A stretch of DNA of 64,000 nucleotides from Deltaproteobacteria bacterium (GCA_021780695.1 JAJXYD010000005.1:1-64000); one strand, 5' to 3'. Shown: positions 1 to 9,273, counted from the stretch's first letter. Notes: generated by a model from the letters alone, not told the origin. Program-made: numbers and translations.

Positions 1-336
1 ATCATTATAGACGGAGCGTGCGGAAGCAGCAGCGGCGGATCCTTTAGCACGGCTCCGCAAACAAATCTTTGCGGGGGCGGGACGGCTTCGGCGGTTTCGG
101 GCACGGGGCCCTGGAACTGGACCTGCACAGGTGAAAATGGAGGAACTACGGCAAGCTGTTCGGCAAACGTCATTATAGACGGAGCGTGCGGAAGCAGCAG
201 CGGCGGATCCTTTAGCACGGCTCCGCAATTAAATCTTTGCGGGGGCGGCACGGCTTCGGCGGTTTCGGGCACGGGGCCCTGGAACTGGACCTGCACAGGT
301 GAAAATGGAGGAACTACGGCAAGCTGTTCGGCAAAC
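1..336 (+). repeat. Two tandem copies of a 168-bp coding repeat
   Basis: Positions 1-168 and 169-336 are nearly identical; I count four differences (position 1, two near 61-62, one near 81). The period is 168 bp, exactly 56 codons, so the repeat is in phase with the open frame. Each unit encodes a Cys/Gly/Ser-rich module with four cysteines (DGACGSS, NLCGGG, WTCTG, ASCSA). The array starts at the window edge, so further copies probably lie upstream. Confidence 0.95.
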
Positions 337-654
337 CCCTCCTCGACTGTGAGCCTCTGGCAAAATGCTGTAGACCTTGGAAATGGATGGAAATGGTGTT
401 GGTTCGGTTTCTTTAATACCAGCCATTCTCCCTGGATTTATCATGCGCAGCTTGGCTGGCTCTACACTACAGGAACCTCAGCCGACAATATTTGGTTTTA
501 TTATCCTGCGATGAACTCCTTTTTGTGGACTAATATGGCAATTTATCCTGCCATGTACAGGGCAAGCGACGGAGCCTGGCTATACTATGATGAGGGATCT
601 TCTAACCCGATCATGTTTTATAATTTTAAATCGAAACAATGGGAAAATAATTAG
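1..654 (+). CDS. C-terminal part of a repeat-rich surface/secreted protein (5' end outside window)
   Basis: Frame 1 is open from the first base to the TAG at 652-654 (217 visible residues). The first 112 residues are two 56-residue Cys-containing modules. A short Pro-Ser linker follows, then a C-terminal domain of about 100 residues that is very rich in Trp, Tyr and Phe with recurring W-L-Y and W-F-Y-x-P elements, ending in YNFKSKQW. Modules of this four-cysteine type are known from large exported proteins of Geobacter-like bacteria, often beside Ig-like or fibronectin domains; the aromatic tail resembles small C-terminal domains of such proteins. An internal GTG at 349 is not needed as a start because the frame is continuous. 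Function unknown; binding to polysaccharide or a surface partner is only a guess. Confidence 0.75.
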   Translation: MIIDGACGSSSGGSFSTAPQTNLCGGGTASAVSGTGPWNWTCTGENGGTTASCSANVIIDGACGSSSGGSFSTAPQLNLCGGGTASAVSGTGPWNWTCTGENGGTTASCSANPSSTVSLWQNAVDLGNGWKWCWFGFFNTSHSPWIYHAQLGWLYTTGTSADNIWFYYPAMNSFLWTNMAIYPAMYRASDGAWLYYDEGSSNPIMFYNFKSKQWENN

Positions 655-837
655 TCTTTTCAGTTTATAAGCAATCGGTATATCTAATCTTCTTAAAAAT
701 AGGTAAAACCGTGGCAATGCTATGCTTGTTAAACACTTTCTAACGACTTCCAGCTAAAATTTGCCGTACAGTAGTTACTCCCGCACAACTTTGTTTGACA
801 AAAGGTAGCAGGATTAAGGAGCTAAAATAAAGATGAC

Positions 838-890
838 GGGCAGAAGCAAAGAGGAACTCGCATTGGAGACAGGTCGTTGCTTCTTTGCCC
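838..890. repeat. Imperfect inverted repeat between the surface protein and the flavoprotein
   Basis: GGGCA-GAAGCA (838-848) pairs with TGCTTC-TTTGCCC (878-890), eleven base pairs with a two-base bulge and a 29-base loop. It lies downstream of both convergent genes, so it could help transcription end, but no run of T follows on either strand. Confidence 0.4.
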
Positions 891-922
891 GCCTTGCGGC
901 AACTTATTTGAAAAGCGCCTCT

Positions 923-2278
923 TTAGTCGCGGCCGGCCCTGAGTTTTGCGAGCGCATTGTGGGCCGCATTAATCAGTGGGTGAACCGTAGGGGCAGCTGA
1001 GAGCAGCGGGTGGGTGGCAATTTGCATCATCTCCAGTTCTCGGACATTCAGTTTCATCTGAATGCCGATTGAAAGAGCGTTGATTAACTCGCCAACTGAA
1101 GGTCCCCCTGAAATCTGTCCACCCAGCAAAGTGCCGCTGCGATCGGCAAAGACGAGTTTTATCTTCATGGGAAGCGCACCGGGCAAGGTCCCGGGGTGTC
1201 TGTCAGGAGCCGTGGCATCTCCTGTAATAATGCGGAATCCTTCCATCTCGCAGGTGCGGCACGTCATTCCAGTGCTGGCAAAGCAGACGTCTCCCATCTT
1301 TGTGGAAAAGGCGGAGACGGTCCCATGGATCTGGCGCAGGACCCGAATGCCGAAAATATTTGTTCCAGCGATCCTTGCTTCGGCCGTTGCCGTGGAGGCA
1401 AGCCATACGGGGACCTCTTCCCTTGTAAAAAAATCGCGTTTGAGGGCGCAGTCACCAACGGCGAAAACATTCTTATCACTGGTTCTCATATAGGAATTTA
1501 CCCATATCGAGCCTTTCTTGGTGATCATCAATCCGGCCTTTTCCGCCAATTCCGAGTTGGGCTTTCCTCCAACGCCCACAATGACGATATCAGCCGGCAG
1601 GCTGGTCCCATCGTCTAAGACTACCGCCTTGACTCTGTTTTCCCCCTGGATCGATACTGCCCGCCTACCCGTATGCACCTGGACGCCGCACTTGATCAGT
1701 TCCTGAGTAATAGCGTCGCAGAATTCATCGTCGAAAGCCAGATGGAGAAGTTTTGGCATCATTTCTACGATATGCACGTTGGCAGAGTGTGTTTTTGACA
1801 ATTCATCCGCGAATTCGGCTCCGATAAACCCCCCACCCAGAATTACAATGTTTTTTGCCGACTTGGTCCGCTCTCTCAAGGCGGTTAGGGCTGAAAGGCT
1901 CTTTGTTATGATAAAGACTCCGGGTTGTCGGATACCTTCCAAAGGAGGAAGAAAAGCCTTGCTGCCGGTGGCAAGTACGAGTCGCTCATATTCCAACTCG
2001 CGGCCTGAAAGCATAGTGAGTTTATTTGTGGCCGTATTGAGCGCTGTAGCCTTATCCACTACGATCTCAATGCCGGCATTTTCAAAGGGCTTATTTCCAA
2101 CCATATTTTGTGAAGGATCGCTCATGGTATTTATCATATAGGGAATGGCGCAGGGGATTACGCCGTCACCAATGTCTTTTAAGATGCAAACGGATTTTCC
2201 GGGATAGACACTTTTGGCGGTAAGGGCCGTAATAGAACCGGCCGGTCCGCCGCCCACGACAACTAAATCAAATTTCAT
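923..2278 (-). CDS. FAD-dependent pyridine nucleotide-disulfide oxidoreductase (CoA-disulfide reductase / NADH oxidase type)
   Basis: The protein has 451 residues, the usual length for the single-cysteine CoA-disulfide reductase/NADH oxidase branch. An FAD-binding GGGPAG lies at residues 9-14, a single cysteine at position 43 in VIPCAIPY matches the redox-active Cys of that branch, and a second Rossmann motif GGGFIGAEF near 150 binds NAD(P)H. VFAVGDCA near 270 is the second FAD contact. The C-terminal third would be the dimerisation domain. GAGGAGG sits just upstream of the ATG. The usual roles are reduction of CoA disulfide, polysulfide or oxygen at a Cys43 sulfenate/persulfide; which substrate applies here cannot be read from sequence. 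It stands alone on this strand, convergent with the surface-protein gene. Confidence 0.85.
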   Translation of the reverse strand: MKFDLVVVGGGPAGSITALTAKSVYPGKSVCILKDIGDGVIPCAIPYMINTMSDPSQNMVGNKPFENAGIEIVVDKATALNTATNKLTMLSGRELEYERLVLATGSKAFLPPLEGIRQPGVFIITKSLSALTALRERTKSAKNIVILGGGFIGAEFADELSKTHSANVHIVEMMPKLLHLAFDDEFCDAITQELIKCGVQVHTGRRAVSIQGENRVKAVVLDDGTSLPADIVIVGVGGKPNSELAEKAGLMITKKGSIWVNSYMRTSDKNVFAVGDCALKRDFFTREEVPVWLASTATAEARIAGTNIFGIRVLRQIHGTVSAFSTKMGDVCFASTGMTCRTCEMEGFRIITGDATAPDRHPGTLPGALPMKIKLVFADRSGTLLGGQISGGPSVGELINALSIGIQMKLNVRELEMMQIATHPLLSAAPTVHPLINAAHNALAKLRAGRD

Positions 2279-2810
2279 GAAAGCCTCCTCAATGTTTTTG
2301 CAAAAGCGGTTAGAAAAGAGAACACGAGAACGTACGGGAAATCAGCAGTCGGCCGTGAGGCACGATGGCGCAAAAGGAAGCAATGTTTGTTCCTGATGTT
2401 TCAAAACCGCTTTCAGACTTGTTCTGGAGGCAAATGTCCCAATGGGGAAACGTAAAGGTAACGTTACATAGTCTGCCTAAGGTTTCGGTTTGTTGCGATG
2501 TGTCTTTGGCGAAGGGCGGTCCTGGAGGCTTAAAGGGAGCTTTTGTTCTGCAAAAGCCGCTATTCTATCCATTTTGTCTGTTGTTCGAAATACATAGGAA
2601 TCATTCCATATAGCGGAAAGGTCAAGTAGAGTTGCAATTGCGCCTTCTTTGACCAGTTCTTAGCGTTCTATTCATGGCCAAAGGTCGAGGAGGCTTTTTA
2701 CCGCTTGCAAAATGACGTCTTTGGCCTTATAGGCATGTTGTTGGCGGTGCGATCTTTGCGATCCGGCAGGGGCAGCGGATTGTGCAAAAAAGGGGCTTTG
2801 AGGGGATGGT
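2279..2810. other. Divergent intergenic region, 532 bp, no gene recognised
   Basis: It lies between the flavoprotein gene (leftward) and shc (rightward) and must hold both promoters. An 82-codon open frame at 2365-2613 has no good ribosome-binding site and no recognisable protein. A GGTCAA/TTGACC inverted pair lies near 2622-2660. I see no convincing riboswitch, RNA gene or operator. Confidence 0.5.
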
Positions 2811-4853
2811 ATGAATCTTTTTAAAGATGTCGGTGCAATAGCTCAAGAAGTTGAGGGGGAAGAGGCGCTCACAGTGGAACAAAATGCTGAGGCCGGGGGG
2901 GAATGGGTGGTTCCACCCGCTTTTCAGCGATCATTTGAAGAGCGGGGGGCGCATCGCTTCAGGTCGCCGGCGATTATTCGCAGTTCCTGGGTTCCGCAGA
3001 TAGAAGAGGCAATTCACAAATCCTGTGAACACTTTTTTAAAACGCAGTATCCTGAAGGTTATTGGTGGGCGGAGCTCGAATCAAACGTCACGATAACCGC
3101 TGAATATGTCATGCTCACCCACCTTTTGGGTGTTTCCATCGAAGGGAAAAAAGAGGGCATAGTCAGCTACCTGCTTGGCCATCAGGATGAAAACGGGGCT
3201 TGGGGACTCTATTACGGCGACGGTGGGGAGCTTAGTACATCGATAGAGGCCTATTTTGCACTCAAACTTTTGGGACTGCATCCGTCCTGCGAACCCATGA
3301 AGAAAGCAAGGGCTTTTATCCTCCAGCATGGAGGCATAGAAGCTTCGAGAGTTTTTACCAAGATCTGGTTGGCGCAGTTTGACCAGTACGAATGGAAAAA
3401 AATTCCGTCGATGCCTGTAGAGCTCGTGCTCCTGAGGCCTGAGTTCTATTTCAATATCTATGAGTTTTCCAGCTGGGCCAGGGGCACTGTCGTTCCTCTG
3501 TCCATAGTGCTTTGCATAAGGCCCAAGTCTCCGCTGCCCGAATCCCTCTCCATTGCCGAGTTGCACGTTGGGGGGCATGGCAAAAGGCTTGACAGTCGTA
3601 TAAACAAGCTCTTTTTCATCCTTGACCGTATCGCCAAAAGGCTGGAGAAAAGGCCGATAAGGAAGCTCCGACGCAGGGCCATCGAAGCGGCTCAAAACTG
3701 GATAATCGATCACCAGGAAGAAAGTGGAGACTGGGGGGGGATCCAGCCGCCCATGGTCTATTCGATGCTGGCCCTCTATTACCTTGGGTTTCCACTCTCC
3801 CATGAGGTCATGAAAAAGGGTCTTAAGGCGATCGAGGACTTTTGTATGGAGGACTCCGATGGCATAAGGATGCAGTCCTGTATTTCTCCTGTATGGGATA
3901 CCGCCTTGACGGCTATGGCTCTTACTGACGCGGGTGTTTCAACCGAGCACCCGGCTCTGAAGAAGTCGGCGGAGTGGCTTATAGACCAGCAGATATTGAC
4001 CGGGGGCGACTGGCAGGTCAAGAATCGGTGCCGTCCGGGCGGATGGGCATTTGAATTTTGTAACTCGCGTTACCCGGATGTGGACGATTCGGCTGTCGTT
4101 TTGAACGTGTTGAATCGTTTCAGTCCCAACGATGTCAAGGGACTCGAACTTTGCAAGTCCAGGGGGATGGATTGGCTAATCTCGATGCAAAGCTCTAACG
4201 GGGGGTGGGCTGCCTTTGACAGGGACAACGACATGGAGGCTCTTAACCGCATCCCTTTTGCCGATACCGAGGCTATGATCGATCCGGCAACAGCCGATGT
4301 TACCGGAAGGGTAATGGAGGTAATGGGCTGTTGGGGATACGAGCCTGGACACCTCGCGGTAAGACGGGGCATGTCTTTTCTGAAGCGCATCCAGGAAAAG
4401 GACGGCAGTTGGTGGGGGCGCTGGGGTGTCAACTACATATACGGTACCTGGTCTGTCTTGCGTGGGCTGATCTGCATGGGCGAAGATCCGAGATCTCCTG
4501 CCATAAGAGCTGCCATGTACTGGCTAAAAGATCACCAGAATAGCGACGGTGGTTGGGGGGAGACCTGCGCTTCCTATAAGCGGCCCGAATTGGGAGGCCA
4601 GGGTCCAAGTACCGCCTCTCAGACCGCCTGGGCCATAATGGGTCTTCTTGCCGGTGGGGAGGGCAAATCTGTTGAGGTCAGCAAGGGCGTTCAGTATCTG
4701 CTTAGAAATCAAAAGCCTGATGGGACCTGGGATGAAATCCATTTCACCGGAACGGGCTTTCCGGGGCATTTCTTCATAAGATATCACAATTACCGTAACT
4801 GCTTTCCGCTTATGGCCCTGGGGCAATACCTGGCAACTTTGCGGAAAGTATGA
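2811..4853 (+). CDS. shc: Squalene-hopene cyclase
   Basis: Cyclises squalene to hopene/diplopterol, the first committed step of hopanoid synthesis, on the inner face of the cytoplasmic membrane. The 680 residues fit the family. The catalytic acid motif DVDDSA is at residues 423-428 (family DxDDTA). QW-type repeats are plain: GGWAFE, GGWAAFD, GSWWGRW, GGWGET and GTWDE, with the C-terminal FPGHFFIRYHNYR typical of the family. The first ~60 residues, acidic and then basic, are a variable extension. The ribosome-binding site (gaggggatgg) before the ATG is modest. No squalene synthase or other hopanoid genes are adjacent, so the pathway must be completed elsewhere. Confidence 0.97.
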   Translation: MNLFKDVGAIAQEVEGEEALTVEQNAEAGGEWVVPPAFQRSFEERGAHRFRSPAIIRSSWVPQIEEAIHKSCEHFFKTQYPEGYWWAELESNVTITAEYVMLTHLLGVSIEGKKEGIVSYLLGHQDENGAWGLYYGDGGELSTSIEAYFALKLLGLHPSCEPMKKARAFILQHGGIEASRVFTKIWLAQFDQYEWKKIPSMPVELVLLRPEFYFNIYEFSSWARGTVVPLSIVLCIRPKSPLPESLSIAELHVGGHGKRLDSRINKLFFILDRIAKRLEKRPIRKLRRRAIEAAQNWIIDHQEESGDWGGIQPPMVYSMLALYYLGFPLSHEVMKKGLKAIEDFCMEDSDGIRMQSCISPVWDTALTAMALTDAGVSTEHPALKKSAEWLIDQQILTGGDWQVKNRCRPGGWAFEFCNSRYPDVDDSAVVLNVLNRFSPNDVKGLELCKSRGMDWLISMQSSNGGWAAFDRDNDMEALNRIPFADTEAMIDPATADVTGRVMEVMGCWGYEPGHLAVRRGMSFLKRIQEKDGSWWGRWGVNYIYGTWSVLRGLICMGEDPRSPAIRAAMYWLKDHQNSDGGWGETCASYKRPELGGQGPSTASQTAWAIMGLLAGGEGKSVEVSKGVQYLLRNQKPDGTWDEIHFTGTGFPGHFFIRYHNYRNCFPLMALGQYLATLRKV

Positions 4854-4858
4854 TGCCT

Positions 4859-4910
4859 GAAGCCAAAAGCACTAAGTTTTTAGCCCCCCGCCGTTTTTGC
4901 TTGTGGCTTC
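4859..4910 (+). repeat. Inverted repeat between shc and the hydratase gene
   Basis: GAAGCCA-A-AAGCA (4859-4871) pairs with TGCTT-G-TGGCTTC (4898-4910): seven plus five base pairs around one mismatch, loop 26 bases. It begins six bases after the shc stop. No U-run follows, so it may protect the 3' end of shc mRNA or weaken read-through rather than act as a classical terminator. Confidence 0.5.
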
Positions 4911-4928
4911 TTGCTGCCGAGGGTTTAC

Positions 4929-5708
4929 ATGGAAGATAGCAGGGCCATAGCCGAGTTGCTCTATGAGGCTGAAAAAAGCCTGACTCCTGTTGAACCGCTT
5001 ACGGCAACCTGGCCTGATTTGACGGTTGAAAAGGCCTATGCGGTTCAGCTCGACGGAGTGGCCATCCGGCGCCAGAGGGATTCGCTAAAGGTTATTGGGA
5101 AAAAAATCGGTTTGACGTCCCTGGCGATGCAAAAGCTGATTGGAGTTAGTGAGCCCGATTACGGGTATCTTTTCGATCGCATGCTGGTACGGGAAGGAGA
5201 ACCTGTTTGCCGTAGCCGGCTCCTGTTGCCCAAGGTGGAGGGCGAGATTTGTTTTGTGCTCAAAAGAAGGCTAAAGGGACCCGGAGTTACCATAGCCGAT
5301 GTGCTAAGGGCTACCGAAGGTGTGATGGCCTCCATCGAGATTGTGGACACCAGGGTTAAAGACTGGAAGATAAAGCTGCCCGATACCATCGCCGATAATG
5401 CGTCGAGCGCTTTTTTTGTCCTTGGGTCAAAACTTGTTGATCCCTCCGATCTCGATCTAAGGCTGATCGGAATGGTCATGGAAAAAAACGGGGAAGTAGT
5501 AAGCACCGGTGCCGGGGCTGCCGTTTTGGGCCATCCTGCGGCTTCAGTTGCCTGGCTTGCCAATAAGATGGGCGAATTTGGGGTGGCCCTGGAGGAAGGT
5601 GAAGTTATCCTCTCAGGGGCCGTTACCGCCGCTGTCGAGGCCGGGGCTAAGGACAACTTCCTTATGTCCTTTGGCGGCTTGGGTACGGTTGGCGTTCGGT
5701 TTTGCTAA
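4929..5708 (+). CDS. 2-keto-4-pentenoate hydratase / oxalocrotonate decarboxylase family protein (FAH fold)
   Basis: Belongs to the MhpD/XylI-like branch of the fumarylacetoacetate hydrolase superfamily, which hydrates 2-hydroxy-dienoates or decarboxylates 4-oxalocrotonate in meta-cleavage of aromatics. The Mg-binding pair is visible as the E-x-E in KVEGEI (residues 104 and 106), followed by the third acidic ligand in ASIEIVDTR. IGKKIGLTS near 59 and the C-terminal FGGLGTVGVRF are family hallmarks. A TTG at 4911 is in frame, but the ATG at 4929 with gaggg just upstream is the better start (259 residues). It follows shc on the same strand with 75 bp between, and no other aromatic-degradation gene is nearby, so the substrate is open. 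Confidence 0.85.
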   Translation: MEDSRAIAELLYEAEKSLTPVEPLTATWPDLTVEKAYAVQLDGVAIRRQRDSLKVIGKKIGLTSLAMQKLIGVSEPDYGYLFDRMLVREGEPVCRSRLLLPKVEGEICFVLKRRLKGPGVTIADVLRATEGVMASIEIVDTRVKDWKIKLPDTIADNASSAFFVLGSKLVDPSDLDLRLIGMVMEKNGEVVSTGAGAAVLGHPAASVAWLANKMGEFGVALEEGEVILSGAVTAAVEAGAKDNFLMSFGGLGTVGVRFC

Positions 5709-5787
5709 CCGATGAGCGGTCAACGACAAAGCTAAAAGAAATTAGAGCCCGCACCGCAAGAAGAAAACAAGCCCGACGCCTCTCAAA

Positions 5788-6045
5788 TTAAAAATGCCAT
5801 ACCCACAGAATGCCGGGGCCGCCCTGTCGTGCGCCGCCATGTCCGTTTACCTGGGTGTCGGCGGTTGACTGCCGCACTATCTGAGGTTGGCCCGGTATGT
5901 ACTGAGGGCTTGCCGCAATGGGTTGAGTGCCGTAATAGGTTAGAGGTCCAACGGGTCCAAACAGGGACTGCCCTGGAAAATAAAGGGGACAAGCCGCAAG
6001 GACCACTGCACACGAGAGCAGAAAATAAGTAAATTTTGGTTTCAT
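5788..6045 (-). CDS. Small predicted lipoprotein
   Basis: An 85-residue protein with a type II signal peptide: basic start, hydrophobic core and lipobox LAAC at residues 16-19, so Cys19 would be lipidated. The mature part is rich in Gly, Pro and Gln (PGQS, PGQPQ) without a recognised domain. A strong AGGAGG lies eight to ten bases before the ATG. It is divergent from nothing close and sits alone between the hydratase and the hemerythrin gene. Function unknown. Confidence 0.75.
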   Translation of the reverse strand: MKPKFTYFLLSCAVVLAACPLYFPGQSLFGPVGPLTYYGTQPIAASPQYIPGQPQIVRQSTADTQVNGHGGARQGGPGILWVWHF

Positions 6046-6260
6046 CGTTGCCTCTTCCTCCTTCTATTGCCAGGGGAAACGGTGCATCGAAAACCACATC
6101 GATTATCCCTGCCGGGCCGACGCTCCTCAAATCAATTAACCACAGGGGCGCAGGCCACTGCGATTTTCGTCGGTTTTACCGGCTATAGTTTCAATATAAG
6201 GTCGGCTAAGCTCAAAAGGAACAGAGAAGAAGAGGTTGCTAGAAGGGGATATCTAAAGAG

Positions 6261-6289
6261 CGGCCCGGGAAGCTTTCCGGCCCGGGCCG
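6261..6289 (-). terminator. GC-rich hairpin downstream of the hemerythrin gene
   Basis: CGGCCCGGG (6261-6269) and CCCGGGCCG (6281-6289) form a perfect 9-bp stem with an 11-base loop just after the leftward hemerythrin stop. Only CTCTTT follows on the minus strand, so as an intrinsic terminator it would be weak. Confidence 0.5.
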
Positions 6290-6296
6290 AAGCGAT

Positions 6297-7133
6297 CTAA
6301 GCTTTCGGGGTAAACTGCGATAAATCATAAATACCGAGTTTTTGTTCTATTTGCGCTACCGATTCGACTATTTTGCCAAAACCATTCTCGCCGAAAAGCT
6401 CGGTTTGTTTTCTTTGGAATTCTTCGCCTGATTGCGTGAACTCCTTGGGTGATACCATAGAGCGAAAAGCGGTAAAAACCACCGTATCTTCACGTGCCGC
6501 GTGAGGGCGATACATGCGAGTGAACTGTTCCAAAAGGACCAGCAGGCTTTGCTTGCTAAGCGGGATTCCACTTGCTGTCATTTTTTCCTCGCTGGTTTCC
6601 TTGCCAAGTATGTGAGTAATAAGAGGGGTTCCTCCGTATATCTGGGCTACCGCGGCCGGCATCTTTTGCCCTTTATCTTTTTGCTCTTCGCTGTGCACGG
6701 CTTGTTTAACCGCCAGGGGTTTAAAATATTGCTCGATGGAATCGGTCAGCCTCTGTCCTGCCGCGTGTTGGGCAGTCAAAATGGCGACCAGATTGCCAAG
6801 GCTTGCGGTCCCTGAAAAATGGGGGAAAATTTGTTCTTCTTCGAGCTTTTCATGGTAGTTATGGATGAAACGGCGGATTATGCCCGCGGCATCTTCAACA
6901 ACGCCAGACGGTACTTGCATATTATTTCTTAGGCGATTTGCCGCCTCATCATAAATAAGCAGCAAACGGCGCAAAACGCCGTGTTCGCTCATGAGGTCCT
7001 CTACCGGGTTTAGCCCGGTTTCTTTTTGAGCGGCTCGAACCGCTGATGGAATGGCAGGTATAACCATACTCGCAGCCAATCCGCCGCTCAGACACAAAAA
7101 ACGGCGCCGGGTGGTGAGCTTTCCGGTGTCCAT
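6297..7133 (-). CDS. Tat-exported hemerythrin-domain protein
   Basis: 278 residues. The N-terminus carries a twin-arginine signal (TTRRRFLCL, Arg9-11, then a hydrophobic stretch ending AVRAA), so a folded, metal-loaded protein is probably exported to the periplasm. Residues ~42-150 are a hemerythrin HHE domain with the expected ligands in SEHGVLRR, HNYHEKLEEEQIFPHF and TAQHAAGQR. A second His/Glu-bearing helix (RPHAAREDTVVF) follows near 215. Such domains bind a di-iron centre and sense or handle oxygen, nitric oxide or iron. GGAGGAG precedes the ATG. An insertion between the third and fourth helices (about 155-200) makes it longer than a minimal domain. Confidence 0.88.
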   Translation of the reverse strand: MDTGKLTTRRRFLCLSGGLAASMVIPAIPSAVRAAQKETGLNPVEDLMSEHGVLRRLLLIYDEAANRLRNNMQVPSGVVEDAAGIIRRFIHNYHEKLEEEQIFPHFSGTASLGNLVAILTAQHAAGQRLTDSIEQYFKPLAVKQAVHSEEQKDKGQKMPAAVAQIYGGTPLITHILGKETSEEKMTASGIPLSKQSLLVLLEQFTRMYRPHAAREDTVVFTAFRSMVSPKEFTQSGEEFQRKQTELFGENGFGKIVESVAQIEQKLGIYDLSQFTPKA

Positions 7134-7376
7134 AGACTTCTCCTCCTTGAAAATTGATTGCGAAAAGCCGCAATTTGTTTTAACCGCAGGTCTTTACGTT
7201 CCAGGGTGATCGGGGGCCCATTATGCAGGGTTGTGCGGCGAGGGGCAAGCCTAAGCTTTCTTGGACTGGTAAATTGTGTTAATTCGGGATAAAAGATTTG
7301 CCGTCGCGCGCAGGGCTAGGAACTGGGGCAAATTTTTGCTGAAACATTCTACGAGTTTGTTTGAGGAGATTAACCA

Positions 7377-9260
7377 TTGTCATCGCTATCAAAGGAACAG
7401 GCAGCGGCGGTCGAGTACGTGGACGGTCCGGCTCTCATCTGCGCCGGGGCCGGAGCAGGCAAGACATCGACCATAGTTGCAAAATTTGAATATCTCCTTG
7501 AAAAAGGTTGCGATCCAGGAAAGATTCTGTGTATCACCTTTACCAATAAGGCAGCAAACGAACTAAAGGATAGACTCACAAAATCGACGGGACGCAGGGG
7601 GGGCGATTTCCCGTGGGTGAGGACTTTTCATTCCTCGATGCTCCAAATACTTAAGGCTCATGCGTCTGTGATCGGCTTTTCAAACCCTATCTCCATTTAT
7701 GATGGTTCCGATCAGCTTGGCCTCATAAAGAATATCCTCGAAAACAGCTTCAATATGGACGGTAAGTATGCAAAAGCTGTCCGTGCCCATATCGGGAAGG
7801 CGAAAAATTCCGAGGCTGCCGATACTTACATCCATTCGGTAAAAGAATTCAGAAAACTCGATTTGATCTTTGAGCACTACAATCGGCGGCTCAAGGAATC
7901 CAATGCGATGGATTTTGACGACATCCTTGTCCACGCTCACAGCCTGCTGAAAAGAGAACCGCAGATTCGTACTCTGTATCAGGATCTTTTCCAATATATC
8001 CTTCTTGATGAACATCAGGATTCCAATTCGATACAGAACGCCATAGTGAAGCTGCTGGTAAAGAAGGGGAACATAACCGTCGTGGGGGATTTTTCCCAGT
8101 CGATTTATGGTTTTAGAGGGGCCGATCCAAACTATTTCGCAAGGTTTCCCTCCGAATATGAGGGGACGAAAATATTTCTTCTCGAGCGAAACTTTCGCTC
8201 CACTGCGCCGATTGTCCAATTGGGTAATGAAATTATCAGCTTTAACTGCGAGGAAATCAAAAAGCAGTGCTTCAGCACCAGGCCCGGGGAGCCTCCCTCG
8301 CTTAGAGGCTTTGAAAATTCCTATCATGAGGCCAGGTGGGTGGCCGAGAGGTGCCGGGCTTACCGCCGCGATGGACTTGGCCTCGATCAGATGGCTGTGC
8401 TTTTCAGGACAACTTTCATAAGTCGAATCATCGAGAAAGCCTTTAACGAAGTGGGGGTAGCCTACAAGCTGGTGGGAGGAGTTTCATTTTTCGAGCGTCG
8501 GGAAATAAAAGATCTTACGAGCTATCTGGCCTGTGCGGTAAATCCAAAGGATGATGTGGCCTTCGAACGGATTTTGAACGCACCCAAAAGGGGGATAGGG
8601 AAAAAAACGATCCAGAAAATTAGAGATATAGATATGCCGGGTGCCTCTTTAGTGGAGAAAAGCCCAATGGCGATTCAAAAAAAGACCGGTTTGCAAAAGG
8701 TTTCGGGGGGGATCGGGATGGTGCTCTTTATCCTGGATCGGATAAAGAATATGCCGCCTGGCGAGGCCCTAAGGGAAGTAATAGAGATCACGCAATATGA
8801 AAAGTACCTGGAGAGCTGGGCCGGGGAAGGAGAGGATAGCAGCCTTGGAGCTCGCCTGGAAAATATTGACGAGTTGCTAAGCATAGCCGAGGGCAAGCAG
8901 AGCATAGAGGAATTTCTCGAAGACTGTAGCTTGCGCTCCGAAGAAGAGTCCGAGGAGGAATCCGAAGATCGCGGGGTGAGGCTCTCGACTATCCACTCGG
9001 CCAAGGGCCTGGAGTTTCATACTGTTTTCGTGGTGGGGTGCGAGAAGAACATCATGCCCCATTGGCGTTCGGTCGAAGAAGACCAAGGAAATGCAAACGG
9101 CCGCAATATCGAAGAAGAGCGCCGGCTCTTCTATGTGGCGTGTACGAGGGCGGGGCGAAACCTGCACTTATCCTACGCAGGTACGCGGCAAAACAAACCG
9201 GCGGGAATCAGCCCATTTCTCGAGGAACTCTCCGATGAGCATCTCAACAGGCTGGACTGA
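7377..9260 (+). CDS. UvrD/Rep-family ATP-dependent DNA helicase
   Basis: A superfamily 1A 3'-5' helicase of 627 residues, somewhat shorter than UvrD or PcrA (~720). Motif I is CAGAGAGKTS (residues 22-31), motif Ia ITFTNKAANEL, motif II LLDEHQD, motif III GDFSQSIYGFRGAD, motif IV LERNFRS, motif V STIHSAKGLEF and motif VI LFYVACTRA. The C-terminal Tudor-like extension of UvrD/PcrA is missing, which points to a Rep- or recombination-type role. TTG is the start, with GAGGAG eight bases upstream. It is convergent with the monooxygenase gene. Confidence 0.93.
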   Translation: MSSLSKEQAAAVEYVDGPALICAGAGAGKTSTIVAKFEYLLEKGCDPGKILCITFTNKAANELKDRLTKSTGRRGGDFPWVRTFHSSMLQILKAHASVIGFSNPISIYDGSDQLGLIKNILENSFNMDGKYAKAVRAHIGKAKNSEAADTYIHSVKEFRKLDLIFEHYNRRLKESNAMDFDDILVHAHSLLKREPQIRTLYQDLFQYILLDEHQDSNSIQNAIVKLLVKKGNITVVGDFSQSIYGFRGADPNYFARFPSEYEGTKIFLLERNFRSTAPIVQLGNEIISFNCEEIKKQCFSTRPGEPPSLRGFENSYHEARWVAERCRAYRRDGLGLDQMAVLFRTTFISRIIEKAFNEVGVAYKLVGGVSFFERREIKDLTSYLACAVNPKDDVAFERILNAPKRGIGKKTIQKIRDIDMPGASLVEKSPMAIQKKTGLQKVSGGIGMVLFILDRIKNMPPGEALREVIEITQYEKYLESWAGEGEDSSLGARLENIDELLSIAEGKQSIEEFLEDCSLRSEEESEEESEDRGVRLSTIHSAKGLEFHTVFVVGCEKNIMPHWRSVEEDQGNANGRNIEEERRLFYVACTRAGRNLHLSYAGTRQNKPAGISPFLEELSDEHLNRLD

Positions 9261-9273
9261 GGTTTTGGCGTTG

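Noticed and set aside
1..336. CRISPR-like array at the left edge
   Set aside because: The repeats are 168 bp, contiguous and in coding phase, without spacers.
2365..2613. 82-codon rightward open frame between the flavoprotein gene and shc
   Set aside because: No good ribosome-binding site, no recognisable protein, and it lies in the divergent promoter region.
3081..3803. 240-codon leftward open frame inside shc
   Set aside because: Antisense shadow of a clear squalene-hopene cyclase; no family features.
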